64,000 bases of DNA from an uncultured Alphaproteobacteria bacterium (GCA_937920085.1 CALETE010000080.1:186001-250000); one strand, 5' to 3'. Positions 45,627-54,760 are shown, counted from the stretch's first letter. Made by a program: numbers and translations. Notes: generated by a model not told the origin, from the sequence alone.

Positions 45627-46256
45627 GTGCAACTATCTGGAATATCAAATAGTTATGGAGCATCGGGGGTCCAACGGGCCCTGATGGGCCTTGTCAATCA
45701 AGCGACAAATGGAAGTAGAAGCACCGGGCAGGTCTTGCCGGGCGCGGACCAGGATTCTGACGGGGACGGTCCTGCGCCGCCACCGCCCCCTAGGCCCGGC
45801 GGCCAGGCGTCGAGCCAATTTGCCGCCAGCACCCTGGCCAGCCTACTCAGCGTCCAACAGCAACCCAGCGCCTCGGACTTTGCAGCAAAGCTAATCGGGC
45901 AGGTAGATACCAATGGCGACGGCAATCTCAGCCTTGATGAGATCAAATCGACACTGGAAAAGGCGGGTCTGACTAAGACCTCGTCAACCTCAGACGGGCG
46001 TCCCAGTGACCCCTTGGCTCAAGCCTTTGGAAAGCTCGACAGCAATGGTGACGGTAAGCTGGACACCAATGAATTAGCCAGCGCCCTGGAGACCCTGCGC
46101 AAGTCGCACCACGGACACCGTCATGGGCCCCCGCCGCCTCCACCGCCGCAAGATGCGACCGTTGCTTCGGCAACGCCAGCTTCGGACGCGGCTACAGCAG
46201 CAGTGGCAACGCCCACAGCCACAGCCAGCCTATCGGCAGCATCTGCTGGGGGTTAG
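45627..46256 (+). CDS. EF-hand calcium-binding protein
   Basis: A 209-aa protein with two canonical EF-hand loops, DTNGDGNLSLDE (about 94-105) and DSNGDGKLDTNE (about 138-149), and a partial DQDSDGDG near residue 41. Two proline runs flank the pair, the second preceded by HHGHRHG, and the C-terminus is Ala/Thr-rich. There is no classical signal peptide, but the opening MQLSGISNSYGASG resembles EF-hand proteins exported by unknown routes. The start is GTG with AGGAG six bases upstream. It converges on a histidine kinase gene and is probably part of its regulon. Confidence 0.85.
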   Translation: MQLSGISNSYGASGVQRALMGLVNQATNGSRSTGQVLPGADQDSDGDGPAPPPPPRPGGQASSQFAASTLASLLSVQQQPSASDFAAKLIGQVDTNGDGNLSLDEIKSTLEKAGLTKTSSTSDGRPSDPLAQAFGKLDSNGDGKLDTNELASALETLRKSHHGHRHGPPPPPPPQDATVASATPASDAATAAVATPTATASLSAASAGG

Positions 46257-47632
46257 AGGGGCAACCGAACCTTGGCCGTCAGCCCGAGAGGGCTGGCGGT
46301 CAGGATCACATCGCCGCCATGGGCCCGTGCGATTGACCGTGCCACAGCAAGCCCCAGACCGACCCCAGCCCCATCCAGGGTCCGCGCGCTTTCGGCACGA
46401 TAGAAGGGCGTAAAGACCCGCTCCAGCTCCAAGGGGCTGAGTCCAGGCCCCCGATCAGAGATCTCAACCAAGGCCTCGCCGTCTTGAATTGACAGGATGA
46501 GTTGGGCCTCCCCGCCATATTTCACGGCGTTGTCTACGAGGTTCCCAAACAGTCGGGCAAGCCCCAAGCTGTCAGCTTGGATGGTAACACCGACCCCATC
46601 CTCCAGACCGACATTGCGTCCCATTTGAACCGCGTCGTCCACAATGCACTCTAGAACAGAGCGCAAATCCACCTGCTCACGGGTCCTGCTGGCGCTGGCA
46701 TCGCGGATAAACGCCAGGACTGAGGTGATCATCTGCTCCATCTGCTCGACGTCCGCGAGCACTGCAGTCTTCACAGGTGTCGGGGCGGACTCCAGCTTGA
46801 AACGAATCCGGGCGAGTGGCGTGCGCATGTCATGGCTGATGGCCCCCACCATGCCGGTACGATCCTCGATAAACCGCTTGAGGCGCGTCTGCATGTCGTT
46901 GAAAGCGCGGGCCGCGACGCCGATCTCAGCAGGTCCTGTCAGAGGCAGAATGGCACCTGTCGGGTCCCGCCCCAGGGCTTCAGCGGCCCCGGCAAAGGCC
47001 CGGATAGGTGCGGTAATGCGCTGGGCAAATAGGTAACCTAGGGGGACGGTGAGAACTGCACATCCCGCCAGCCACATTAGGAGCCGCTTGTGCCAAGCGT
47101 TGGGAAAAGGATCCGGGCCGGGCTCAACAAGGGTCCAGCGGCCATCAGATCGATGCACAGCCGCGACGAAGTTGTTCATCAATAACCCGCCGCCAAAACT
47201 CATCATGCTGCGGCGCCCCATGCGGCGAAGAGGCGCAGGCGGCGGGCCGGGTCCCAGGCGCAGAGTCTCCGGCCGCCAGCGTTCTGGGGGCGGCTTGATG
47301 ATCAGCACGACATTTTCAGGTTCGACGTGCAAGAGCTCAGCCAGATGAGGGAGCATTTCCTCCTCCATCCAGGGGGGTGGAGGGCGATCGGTAACTGGAG
47401 GGGCATCCACGACGGATCGCACAAAGACGTTTCCAGCCCGGGGTGTAAGGGAGCCACCGTCCAGGGCTTGAGCAACTTCTGTTAGGCGATAGACCGGCCG
47501 TGGCGGCGGCGGGGTCAAAACGAGCATCACGAAGGTCAGCGCCTGGGCAATGATCAGGGTGATGATGAGCAGGCCCGTGAGCTGCAGAGCGATCGGCGCC
47601 CCTAGGCCATTAGACTTGGACCGCTGATTCAC
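46253..47632 (-). CDS. Sensor histidine kinase (OmpR-family partner)
   Basis: A 459-aa kinase: transmembrane helix (about 16-40), a proline-rich periplasmic domain (41-180), a second helix (184-204), HAMP (205-257), HisKA with phospho-His H267 in AISHDMRTPLAR, and HATPase_c with NLVDNAVKYGG, ISDRGPGLSP and GAGVGLGLAVA. The signal is unknown; the periplasmic part is rich in Pro, Arg and Met. It is ATGA-coupled to the response regulator gene. Its stop overlaps the convergent EF-hand gene. Confidence 0.93.
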   Translation of the reverse strand: MNQRSKSNGLGAPIALQLTGLLIITLIIAQALTFVMLVLTPPPPRPVYRLTEVAQALDGGSLTPRAGNVFVRSVVDAPPVTDRPPPPWMEEEMLPHLAELLHVEPENVVLIIKPPPERWRPETLRLGPGPPPAPLRRMGRRSMMSFGGGLLMNNFVAAVHRSDGRWTLVEPGPDPFPNAWHKRLLMWLAGCAVLTVPLGYLFAQRITAPIRAFAGAAEALGRDPTGAILPLTGPAEIGVAARAFNDMQTRLKRFIEDRTGMVGAISHDMRTPLARIRFKLESAPTPVKTAVLADVEQMEQMITSVLAFIRDASASRTREQVDLRSVLECIVDDAVQMGRNVGLEDGVGVTIQADSLGLARLFGNLVDNAVKYGGEAQLILSIQDGEALVEISDRGPGLSPLELERVFTPFYRAESARTLDGAGVGLGLAVARSIARAHGGDVILTASPLGLTAKVRLPL

Positions 47633-48345
47633 GGCCGCGTCACCTTGGCGTCGAACAAATAGCCCGCACCACGATAAGTGCGGATGATGTCCTGATTGGC
47701 CCCATCATTGAGCTTGCGCCGCAAGCGGCTGATCTGAACGTCGACAGCGCGGTCGAAGACATCAGCATCTGCACCCCGAGCGCTCTCGATCAGTTCATCC
47801 CGAGACAGTATGCGCTGCGGATTGGCTAAAAACACACAAAGAAGGGCGTATTCACCGCCGGTCAAAATCACATTTACGCCCATAGGGGTCTTCAAACTGC
47901 GTCGAAGACTGTCGAGGGCAAAGCCATTGAAATAGGTGATGCGCCCCTTGGGCACGCCGGCGCCACGGGAGTCTTCGCGACGGCGGAGGACTGCGCGCAC
48001 CCTTGCCAGCAATTCCCTGGGACTGCAGGGCTTGGGCAGATAGTCGTCGGCCCCCAGCTCAAGACCCAAGATCCGATCAATTTCTTCGCCCATGGCCGAA
48101 AGGATGATCACCGCCGGGCCACCGGTTTCTGACAGCCTTCGGCAAATGCTCAAGCCGTCTTCGCCTGGTAGCATCACATCAAGGACGATGAGGTCGACAT
48201 GAGCTTTTTCCAGCACAGCCTCCATGCCAAGGGCATCCGCCGCGAGGTCGACTGTGTAACCATGATGACTCAGATAGTCGGCAATCCCTGCACGAAGATC
48301 GCTGTCGTCATCGACAATCAGGATGTGCGGCTGCGGTTGGTCCAT
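47629..48345 (-). CDS. OmpR/PhoB family response regulator
   Basis: A 238-aa regulator with a receiver domain (phospho-acceptor D56 in LIVLDVMLPGEDG, acidic pair in ILIVDDDSD, Lys in YLPKPCSP) and a winged-helix DNA-binding domain ending IIRTYRGAGYLFDAKV. The start at 48345 (MDQPQPHILIVDDD) fits; ATG 48387 is an alternative. It is ATGA-coupled to the kinase. Likely targets are the flanking EF-hand and Spy/CpxP-like genes. Confidence 0.93.
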   Translation of the reverse strand: MDQPQPHILIVDDDSDLRAGIADYLSHHGYTVDLAADALGMEAVLEKAHVDLIVLDVMLPGEDGLSICRRLSETGGPAVIILSAMGEEIDRILGLELGADDYLPKPCSPRELLARVRAVLRRREDSRGAGVPKGRITYFNGFALDSLRRSLKTPMGVNVILTGGEYALLCVFLANPQRILSRDELIESARGADADVFDRAVDVQISRLRRKLNDGANQDIIRTYRGAGYLFDAKVTRP

Positions 48346-48540
48346 ATCAATCTGGGTCAGTGCATGCGTCGGTAAGTGGAAACCCATTATCGGATGGCCG
48401 CACGCTCTATGCTTATGAATTAGAGCATTTTTTTGCCCGAGAGGATTCCACGAAATTGAAAAAGGCTTTCGGACCGGAGGCAAGTGGAGGCGACCTCCTT
48501 TGCAGATCGCCTGTCTTGTCCAGTCCGAGAGGTCAATGGC

Positions 48541-49074
48541 CTAGGGGCGTGGCGGCGGTCCCATCATCTTACGCGGACCACCTTCACCCCCGTGCCCATG
48601 GTGACCGGGCATCCCGCGGAGACGGACCAGGGCGTCGAAGACTTGTTGCTGATCGGGGCTAAGGGCCGCGTAGAAGGCTCGGACGGCAGCTTCCATCTTA
48701 GTGTGTTTCGCCAACTTTTCTGCCCGATGCTTGTCCATCATGTCGAGGTGCTGCAGGGCGGTCCCGGCGACAGGGGGTTTGTCGGGCATTTCGGAGGGCG
48801 GAGGCGGAGGTGCAATCGCGCTTTCAAATGCCTGCCAAGCAGGCTCCTGGTCGGCGCGCAGACGAAGAATGGTGTGCATGTCCTTCGCCATCTGCGCCCT
48901 GTGCTCGGCCATGTCCCTCTCCATGTCTGGGGAAGGCCGTCCCATATGTCGGCCCATCATCCCCATGGCACCCGGGGGTGGCGGAGGCATCTGGGCCAGG
49001 GCTGGCGCAGCAAGTACAGTCAGAGACGCGGCAACAAGGACGGCGCGCAGAGACGGTGAAAAACGCTGGATCAT
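48541..49074 (-). CDS. Spy/CpxP-family periplasmic protein
   Basis: A 177-aa protein with a signal peptide (about 1-27, ending APALAQ) and a helical LTxxQ-type core (LSPDQQQVFDAL near the end of the core). It is extremely rich in Pro, Met and His: PPPPPGAMGMMGRHMGR after the signal and HHGHGG plus MMGPPPRP at the C-terminus. Spy/CpxP/CzcE-like proteins buffer misfolded proteins or metals in the periplasm. AGGAGA precedes the start. It lies 195 bases upstream of the two-component genes, same strand. Confidence 0.88.
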   Translation of the reverse strand: MIQRFSPSLRAVLVAASLTVLAAPALAQMPPPPPGAMGMMGRHMGRPSPDMERDMAEHRAQMAKDMHTILRLRADQEPAWQAFESAIAPPPPPSEMPDKPPVAGTALQHLDMMDKHRAEKLAKHTKMEAAVRAFYAALSPDQQQVFDALVRLRGMPGHHGHGGEGGPRKMMGPPPRP

Positions 49075-49256
49075 CGAAAATCTCCTAGGTTGACATTGCC
49101 CCATGATGACACAGGGTCTGACCAGGAGAATTTCGCGGCTTGCGGCAATTCTGAAACAGTTGGGACACGTCCGCAGCGAGGGCTAATCTGAAGGAGTGAT
49201 CCTGATCTGCCCAGCCAATCTGGCTAGGCTCTAGGGTCAGCTATCGGATTGAGACG

Positions 49257-49281
49257 GGCTCCCAAAGTGCAAATGGGAGCC
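49257..49281 (-). terminator. Stem-loop after the receiver/helical-protein operon
   Basis: Perfect 8-bp inverted repeat GGCTCCCA / TGGGAGCC with a 9-base loop, 42 bases beyond the stop at 49324. No T-run; a factor-independent role is uncertain. Confidence 0.5.
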
Positions 49282-49323
49282 GCCTTATCTCGTGGAGCCG
49301 TCCCGGCCTTAGGCTGCGGAGGT

Positions 49324-49818
49324 CTAAGTTGATATGGCGGCGGGCGGCGTGCGCCGGAACCTCTCACTTACCTTGTGCAGGCCAACGAGGATCGCCTTGG
49401 CACCTTCGCTGTCACGGGCAGACTCAGAATTCAAAAGTAAACGAAAGGCGCTTAGGTGAATGGTTATGGCCTGATGATCCCAAATGCCGTGCGTTTTGAA
49501 ATGATCAATCAAGTCAGCAAGGCTGACGAGCATCTCATCCAAGGATGTCATACCGCAGGCAGAAGGCACCCCAATTGAAGCGCTAATCAGACCATAGAGC
49601 GCGTCCGTGCCCCCCTGATCATCAGCACCTTTGACCGCTGCGGACAAAACCTCTGCTTTTGCAAGAATCTCTGAAAGCTCAGAGAGGAAGTCACCACGAA
49701 GGCTGTCTATGCCTTTGCTTGCATCCTTGACAGCTTGCTCAACCGCCTTGCCGCCAGCGGAGCGAATGAGTTTTCCGAGACGATTTTCAGGAACATGAAA
49801 TCTGACAACGCCGGTCAT
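49324..49818 (-). CDS. Helical protein coupled to a receiver protein (CheE-like?)
   Basis: A 164-aa all-helical protein without membrane segments. The opening (VPENRLGKLIRSAGGKAVEQAV) and the helical layout remind me of Caulobacter CheE-like proteins, but the resemblance is from memory and weak. There is no clear Hpt phospho-His motif (SxxHxLKG). It is ATGA-coupled to a receiver protein, so it is probably that protein's partner in a signalling pathway. Confidence 0.65.
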   Translation of the reverse strand: MTGVVRFHVPENRLGKLIRSAGGKAVEQAVKDASKGIDSLRGDFLSELSEILAKAEVLSAAVKGADDQGGTDALYGLISASIGVPSACGMTSLDEMLVSLADLIDHFKTHGIWDHQAITIHLSAFRLLLNSESARDSEGAKAILVGLHKVSERFRRTPPAAIST

Positions 49819-50417
49819 TGGGCTACCTTTTGCGCCTGAACATTAGTCTCGATCACGCCTTGCTCCATACTTGTCGCTTCCGCCTCTTCTACTGCTATCG
49901 ACGTGTCATCACGGCGACGCCCTTCTAGCTCCTTGGGAACCCCAACATTCTTAAATCGACGGTCGGGACCGACATAGGTATCGCTCTCGAGGAATTTGCG
50001 GCCCTCCTTCGCGATCCAGATGATCCGCTCCAGGACGATGAGGGGCGTGAGGGGCTTTGCGATGATAAAGTGGGCACCGCAGTCGCGGGCCTCTAACACA
50101 GAATTCTGGGCCGTATGGCCAGACGTCAGCAGGACAGGGGCATAGCAATTTGGTTCAATGCCACTGCGGCGAAGCCAACTCACAAACTTAGTGCCCGTCG
50201 TAGAGGGACCGGTTGCATCTACAATGATCAGATCAAAGTGGGTCTTAGTGATCTCGTCTTCTGCCTTGGCGATATCAGTGCATCGGGTAAAATGTTTGGC
50301 ACCGAAACCGGTCAAGACCTGAATCAAAATGTTCAGGCTCAAAGGGTTTTCGTCCAGCAGCATGACCGAAGCATGCTCGAAATTGAACTTCGCCTTCAAA
50401 TCTGGGGATCTAACCAT
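49815..50417 (-). CDS. Response regulator receiver protein
   Basis: A 200-aa protein. Residues 15-135 form a receiver domain with phospho-acceptor D67 (LIIVDATGPS), a lone D22 at the acidic site and Lys in IIAKPLTP. The C-terminal 60 residues contain YVGPDRRFKN and EGRRRDD, a motif found after receivers in many alphaproteobacterial regulators, with no DNA-binding fold. It is coupled by ATGA to the helical protein. Confidence 0.88.
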   Translation of the reverse strand: MVRSPDLKAKFNFEHASVMLLDENPLSLNILIQVLTGFGAKHFTRCTDIAKAEDEITKTHFDLIIVDATGPSTTGTKFVSWLRRSGIEPNCYAPVLLTSGHTAQNSVLEARDCGAHFIIAKPLTPLIVLERIIWIAKEGRKFLESDTYVGPDRRFKNVGVPKELEGRRRDDTSIAVEEAEATSMEQGVIETNVQAQKVAQ

Positions 50418-50565
50418 CTTAGCGCTATGCGTCCCAGGTTCTCAGTGCCTCTGAGAATAATCTTTGGTGCGCCATGTGTTCGGCGCTGTTGGGGCACTAT
50501 CAGGCAGCGATATTAATAAGACCCTTCTTCGAGATGAATTTGCCGACAGTATGGTTACTCTGAAC

Positions 50566-52101
50566 TTAAGGCCTTGACCTAAGGTATATTGGATTTCCCA
50601 ATAGGATCAGACTACCCTGAGCTGTGCGGATATCAAATCGAACCCAGCTTGGCCTCTCTGCAATGGATAGGGTAACCTCGATCTCTTCGGCGGTAGCAGG
50701 CCAGTTTTTTTGACCAAGGTCACCAGCTGCACTTCCCCGCACCGAAACGACCGCGCCTTCGGGAAGGCCTTTAGCGACGGTTTTTACCGTGATTTTTTCG
50801 CCCGGATGCCCAATCAAGGTTCCGCCCATCTCGACGATTTGAGCGCCCAAACGGGCCTGAACCTCTAGCCTTGGGCTGGGCAATCCAAGAACATCTATGA
50901 AGACCCGCCCCTGGCGAATGCTTTTTAGAATCTCTGACTGAGACAAGGCGGTGGCATGTACATACGTGGTCGGACGACCAAGGGTGCCCGGCTTTTCGGT
51001 GGCAAGGTCGGGATCGTGGTTGTCGGAGCCGCCAACCGCGGTGATGCGATAACCTTGGTCAAGAAGTCCCTCCCAGAAGGGAATTCCCGACATAGGTCCC
51101 TCGGCCCCAAGCGTTGCCAGCGACCCTCCGTTTACGACCTCAATCGCATCAACCTTCGACCAGTCTGTTTTGGCAGTCCAACCGCAGCCCATACAGGCCT
51201 CCCCCGAAGGCAGCACGGGATGATTTATGGAAACCAAACCCTGGGCGGCATGAACCTGGTTCTCGATCGCCTCAAACGTCTTAGCGCGCGGCGTTCCCAG
51301 CTGGAAGTCGAGGGCCTGAGTGGGACCCCAGACATTGGCGTGCCCCTGGAAGGTAGTTATTTCGCGGCCAGGAAGCACCAAGAGGTCGTCGAAATAGGGG
51401 GCTAACTCGGCCAATGCTTGATTTTGAGAGGTCGTATTGTGGTCTGTGACGGAGATAAAATCCAGGTGACGGCCTCTTGCGGCCTCTAAGGTCTTGAACA
51501 CCGGACAGGGCACGCGCCGCCCTTGAACGGAGAGGCAACTGCCGTCTGAGTGTGCGGTGTGGGCGTGGAGATCTCCGCGAAACCATCGTGGGTCTGCCTG
51601 GGGCGCAGGGGCGACAAACCCCGGAAACGGGGTTGCAGAGGGATCGAACCAAATCCTTGCTGTGTAGGTCGCCTGACTCGTTTTTCGGATATTGGGGACC
51701 CCGATGATCAGGTGCCACTGACCACTGAGAATGGGGCCTGACAGATAGGATGGGGTTGCATTGGTGGCTTCGACCACCACCCGATCCTTGTTGCCACCGC
51801 TCCACCCGCGAAAGCGCTCGGGATCTCTTAAGCCAATGTCGAGGGTGGTTCGCTGCGCCTTGCCGGTATATTCAAACGCCACCATCAAGCGCTCGGTACC
51901 TTTGGGAACCTTAAAGGATACCTCTCGGTATTTTTGATGATCCATCTGGCTCATCGTGCCGCTTAACACCAAGTCCGGTGCCCGCTCTGGGATAGGGGTC
52001 TGGGCTTGCGCCGGGCAAGCTGGCGCGATGACTCCCAGCAATAAGAGCAGGCTTGCGAAAGCACGAAGCCAAGACATGCCATTTCGTAGGCCAGCGACCA
52101 T
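50566..52101 (-). CDS. CehA/McbA-type PHP-domain metallohydrolase, secreted
   Basis: A 511-aa protein. A signal-like helix covers about 10-32 (ending CPAQAQ), followed by a beta-sandwich domain (40-155) and a PHP domain with RGDLHAHTAHSDGS (H179, H181), ISVTDHNT (D220, H221), SINHP and GGSDNHD. CehA relatives hydrolyse phosphoesters and carbamates; this one carries an additional C-terminal beta domain. The start at 52101 has GGA eight bases upstream; ATG 52077 is an alternative. It is divergent from the TadG-like gene. Confidence 0.87.
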   Translation of the reverse strand: MVAGLRNGMSWLRAFASLLLLLGVIAPACPAQAQTPIPERAPDLVLSGTMSQMDHQKYREVSFKVPKGTERLMVAFEYTGKAQRTTLDIGLRDPERFRGWSGGNKDRVVVEATNATPSYLSGPILSGQWHLIIGVPNIRKTSQATYTARIWFDPSATPFPGFVAPAPQADPRWFRGDLHAHTAHSDGSCLSVQGRRVPCPVFKTLEAARGRHLDFISVTDHNTTSQNQALAELAPYFDDLLVLPGREITTFQGHANVWGPTQALDFQLGTPRAKTFEAIENQVHAAQGLVSINHPVLPSGEACMGCGWTAKTDWSKVDAIEVVNGGSLATLGAEGPMSGIPFWEGLLDQGYRITAVGGSDNHDPDLATEKPGTLGRPTTYVHATALSQSEILKSIRQGRVFIDVLGLPSPRLEVQARLGAQIVEMGGTLIGHPGEKITVKTVAKGLPEGAVVSVRGSAAGDLGQKNWPATAEEIEVTLSIAERPSWVRFDIRTAQGSLILLGNPIYLRSRP

Positions 52102-52412
52102 TATGATTTCCGTTGTTTTGCCCTGGAGCAGCGCGTCCTGACGGACGCCGCAGCCCCGTACACGGCTTCGCAAATTTAACAGGGGCATTCTGGATGATCT
52201 AGCACCTAGGATTTGTGACAATCACCTAGGTTTCATGGCCAAACACCCATCTTGGCAGCTAATTATACGCCCGGGGGCTCATCTTTCAGACCGTCACAGA
52301 CAAAGCCGACCCTGTGTCATCAATCCTTAAGGATGATCCTTCACGCCGCCTCAACTTCGGTCCGGCCTTATAATAACGAGATTCAAACCGTCTCTGAAGC
52401 TTAGTTATTTCA
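52102..52412. promoter_or_regulatory. Divergent control region with direct repeats and a -10 box
   Basis: 311 bases without a gene. It holds two copies of CACCTAGG exactly 20 bases apart (52203-52210 and 52223-52230), a perfect palindrome ATCCTTAAGGAT (52323-52334) and a perfect TATAAT (52369-52374) for the TadG-like gene, with no good -35. A regulator binding two turns apart is plausible. Confidence 0.45.
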
Positions 52413-53930
52413 ATGATCCCTCTTCGGACCCTGGCCAAGTGGCGCGATAGCCTATGCGCGAGCATGACGGGTTTTCGTAATGCCACAGGTGGATCGATTG
52501 CTTTGACCTACGCGATCATGGGCGTGGCGATCGTCGGCATGGCCTTCACAGGGGTGGACATGACGCGCTTGGCGATGGCCCGCTCAAAGTTACAAGATAG
52601 TCTTGATTCCGCGACCTTGGCAGCGGGCGCCACGGCGACAACCGACACCACAGCGATCAACGCGGCGGGCAAAAAGTACCTTTCCGCAGCCCTGGCCCAA
52701 GAAACAATGCTTCTGAAGCTCGACTCAAGTTTCTCCCTTACCTCCAAAACCGTGAAGGGCGCAGCATCTGCTGAGGTAAAGCCTATCGTGCTGGGCTTGT
52801 TCACCGGAAGCAATATCAAGATCACCGCTCACACTGAGGTCCTGCGCCGACAGGACATGACCGTCGAACTGGCACTGGTCCTGGATACAACTGGCTCTAT
52901 GGCCGGCACGAAGATGACCACCCTAAAGGCGGCGGCGACGGACCTGGTTAAAACCGTGCTGGGGGGCGCAAACGGAGACAAGGTCAAGATCGGCATCGTG
53001 CCCTTCGCCCAGCATGTGAATTTGGGAATCCCGTCGCGCAATGAGCCGTGGGCCGACGTACCCGCCGATGTCCATTTGTATCACCCCTCATCCTACATGC
53101 CCTCGTGCACCAAACAGCAATGCACGACGTCGCAGGTTCCCTGTCAGATTGCTGATTATGCGCCGAGCACCTGCACGGGCGTCAGCGACGGCGTTCCCTA
53201 TAGCTATGCCTGCCAGGTCAAGACGGGATCACACCTAGGGGTCTGCAACGTGTCTTCAAATTGTAAGACTGTTCCGTTGAGCCCCTGCCCTGGGCCGGTC
53301 AACAATTCCTGGTGGGAGGAGTCGCATTTTCATGGCTGCTACGGATCTCCCGCCTATCCAGACAATGTCAGCGACAGCAATTCGAACCGGAAGTATCCAG
53401 GCCTAATGGACCTAACCTGCTCTGCAGAGGTCCAGACCTTAACAACGAATTCTGGCTCTCTCCAGGCCACCATAAACAGTCTTAACGCCAGTGGAGAGAC
53501 CTATATCCCCGCGGGTCTTGCATGGGGCTTCAACATGTTGACGTCGACTCAACCCCTGACGGATGCCCTGCCCTACGACACACACGGCCCCAATCTCAAT
53601 CCGCGGAAAATCATTGTTCTGATGACGGACGGTGCGAACACCAAACAAATGAATCATGGCGCCGGGGCCAGAGGCATCCACAATATCGCGGCCAATCCAG
53701 CCCCAGAGGCGAATACGTATACGACGGAATTATGCAATAATATCAAAGCTAGAGGCATAGAGGTCTATACAGTGGCCTTTGATATCCAGAACAACCCCTC
53801 GGCAAAGACCCTTGTGCAGTCCTGTGCAACCGACAGCAGCCACTTTTTTGATGCGTCAAACTCTGCGGCGCTATTGGACGCCTTCAGACAGATTACAAAG
53901 TCGATCCAAAGCCTACAAATTTCCCACTAG
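52413..53930 (+). CDS. TadG-like pilus assembly protein with VWA domain
   Basis: A 505-aa protein. A TadE/G-type N-terminal helix (about 27-50) is preceded by a polar, slightly basic N-terminal segment. The von Willebrand A domain begins near 150 with the MIDAS motif LVLDTTGSM (D158, S162) and continues with VLMTDGAN. An insertion of about 110 residues (about 228-347) with ten cysteines interrupts the VWA domain. TadG proteins belong to Flp/Tad pilus systems, but no other tad gene is in this window. The 3' end overlaps the convergent deacetylase gene by 18 bases. Confidence 0.85.
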   Translation: MIPLRTLAKWRDSLCASMTGFRNATGGSIALTYAIMGVAIVGMAFTGVDMTRLAMARSKLQDSLDSATLAAGATATTDTTAINAAGKKYLSAALAQETMLLKLDSSFSLTSKTVKGAASAEVKPIVLGLFTGSNIKITAHTEVLRRQDMTVELALVLDTTGSMAGTKMTTLKAAATDLVKTVLGGANGDKVKIGIVPFAQHVNLGIPSRNEPWADVPADVHLYHPSSYMPSCTKQQCTTSQVPCQIADYAPSTCTGVSDGVPYSYACQVKTGSHLGVCNVSSNCKTVPLSPCPGPVNNSWWEESHFHGCYGSPAYPDNVSDSNSNRKYPGLMDLTCSAEVQTLTTNSGSLQATINSLNASGETYIPAGLAWGFNMLTSTQPLTDALPYDTHGPNLNPRKIIVLMTDGANTKQMNHGAGARGIHNIAANPAPEANTYTTELCNNIKARGIEVYTVAFDIQNNPSAKTLVQSCATDSSHFFDASNSAALLDAFRQITKSIQSLQISH

Positions 53931-54692
53931 ATTTGGGACGAGAAGGGCCTCGCCTAGGAGGTCCTGAAGGCGAGGCGTCGCCGGATAGGGATGGTGGCGA
54001 TACTGGCGGAAGCCTTCGGCGAATTCCACAGAAAATAGCCGTCCCTGACGACGGGTCCATTTTTCCAACGCGGCCTGATGATTGGCGATTCCGTGCTGGC
54101 GCGCCACCCATTCGTCCTGGCTGACATGGGCAGCCAACATGGACTGCTTGATCGAAAACGTCGTCGATACATCTGCCCCAAACTCTGGCGCCACCTTGCG
54201 GCCTTCGCGGTCACGGCCGCCAATAGGGTCCATGAAATAAAGGTGGGGGATGGTCCCTAGGGCCTCGGCCTCGCCGGTCTTATAGTTTGGGACCGAGGCC
54301 GCAAAACAGGCGTCGCGCACCAGCTGGCTGATGGCTTCGTGGTCGGGATGGTAGTCAGCCGGCGAAGCGGTTAGGACGATGTCAGCTCTAGATTGGCGGA
54401 TAACCTCTGTCACCGCGCGACGGGCGGCATCATTATTGAAGACCCCAAGGTCGGGAAGGCCCGCGCAGGCGTAGTCAGCGCCGATAAGGGCAGCTGCAGT
54501 ACTGGCCTCGGCCTTTCGAATTCGGGCCGTTTCATCAGGACTGGTGATATCAGATCCGCCCTCGCCCGCCGTTGCTGTGGCACAGATCACCTGGGCACCT
54601 TGGGCCGACAATAGGGCGAGGGTACCTGCGCACAGGGTCTCAATATCGTCTGGGTGGGCGTGAAAGGCTAAAATCCGTACTGGTCTTGTCAT
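53913..54692 (-). CDS. PIG-L/LmbE family deacetylase
   Basis: A 259-aa zinc-dependent N-deacetylase. The metal site is AHPDD at residues 12-16 and HPDH further on (SPADYHPDHEAI). Family members deacetylate GlcNAc-type substrates (mycothiol or bacillithiol precursors, antibiotics, glycolipids); the substrate here is unknown. The start at 54692 places HAHPDD at the usual distance. It overlaps the convergent TadG-like gene at the 3' end. Confidence 0.9.
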   Translation of the reverse strand: MTRPVRILAFHAHPDDIETLCAGTLALLSAQGAQVICATATAGEGGSDITSPDETARIRKAEASTAAALIGADYACAGLPDLGVFNNDAARRAVTEVIRQSRADIVLTASPADYHPDHEAISQLVRDACFAASVPNYKTGEAEALGTIPHLYFMDPIGGRDREGRKVAPEFGADVSTTFSIKQSMLAAHVSQDEWVARQHGIANHQAALEKWTRRQGRLFSVEFAEGFRQYRHHPYPATPRLQDLLGEALLVPNLVGNL

Positions 54693-54760
54693 GACGAACT
54701 GCCCCCTAACCCTTGCCATATCCGCCAAGGCAGATGACCTCAGGCTGTCGGCGAAATCGT

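Noticed and set aside
48419..48436. TTAGAGCATTTTTT stretch resembling half of the AGAGCATG palindrome
   Set aside because: No matching second arm nearby.
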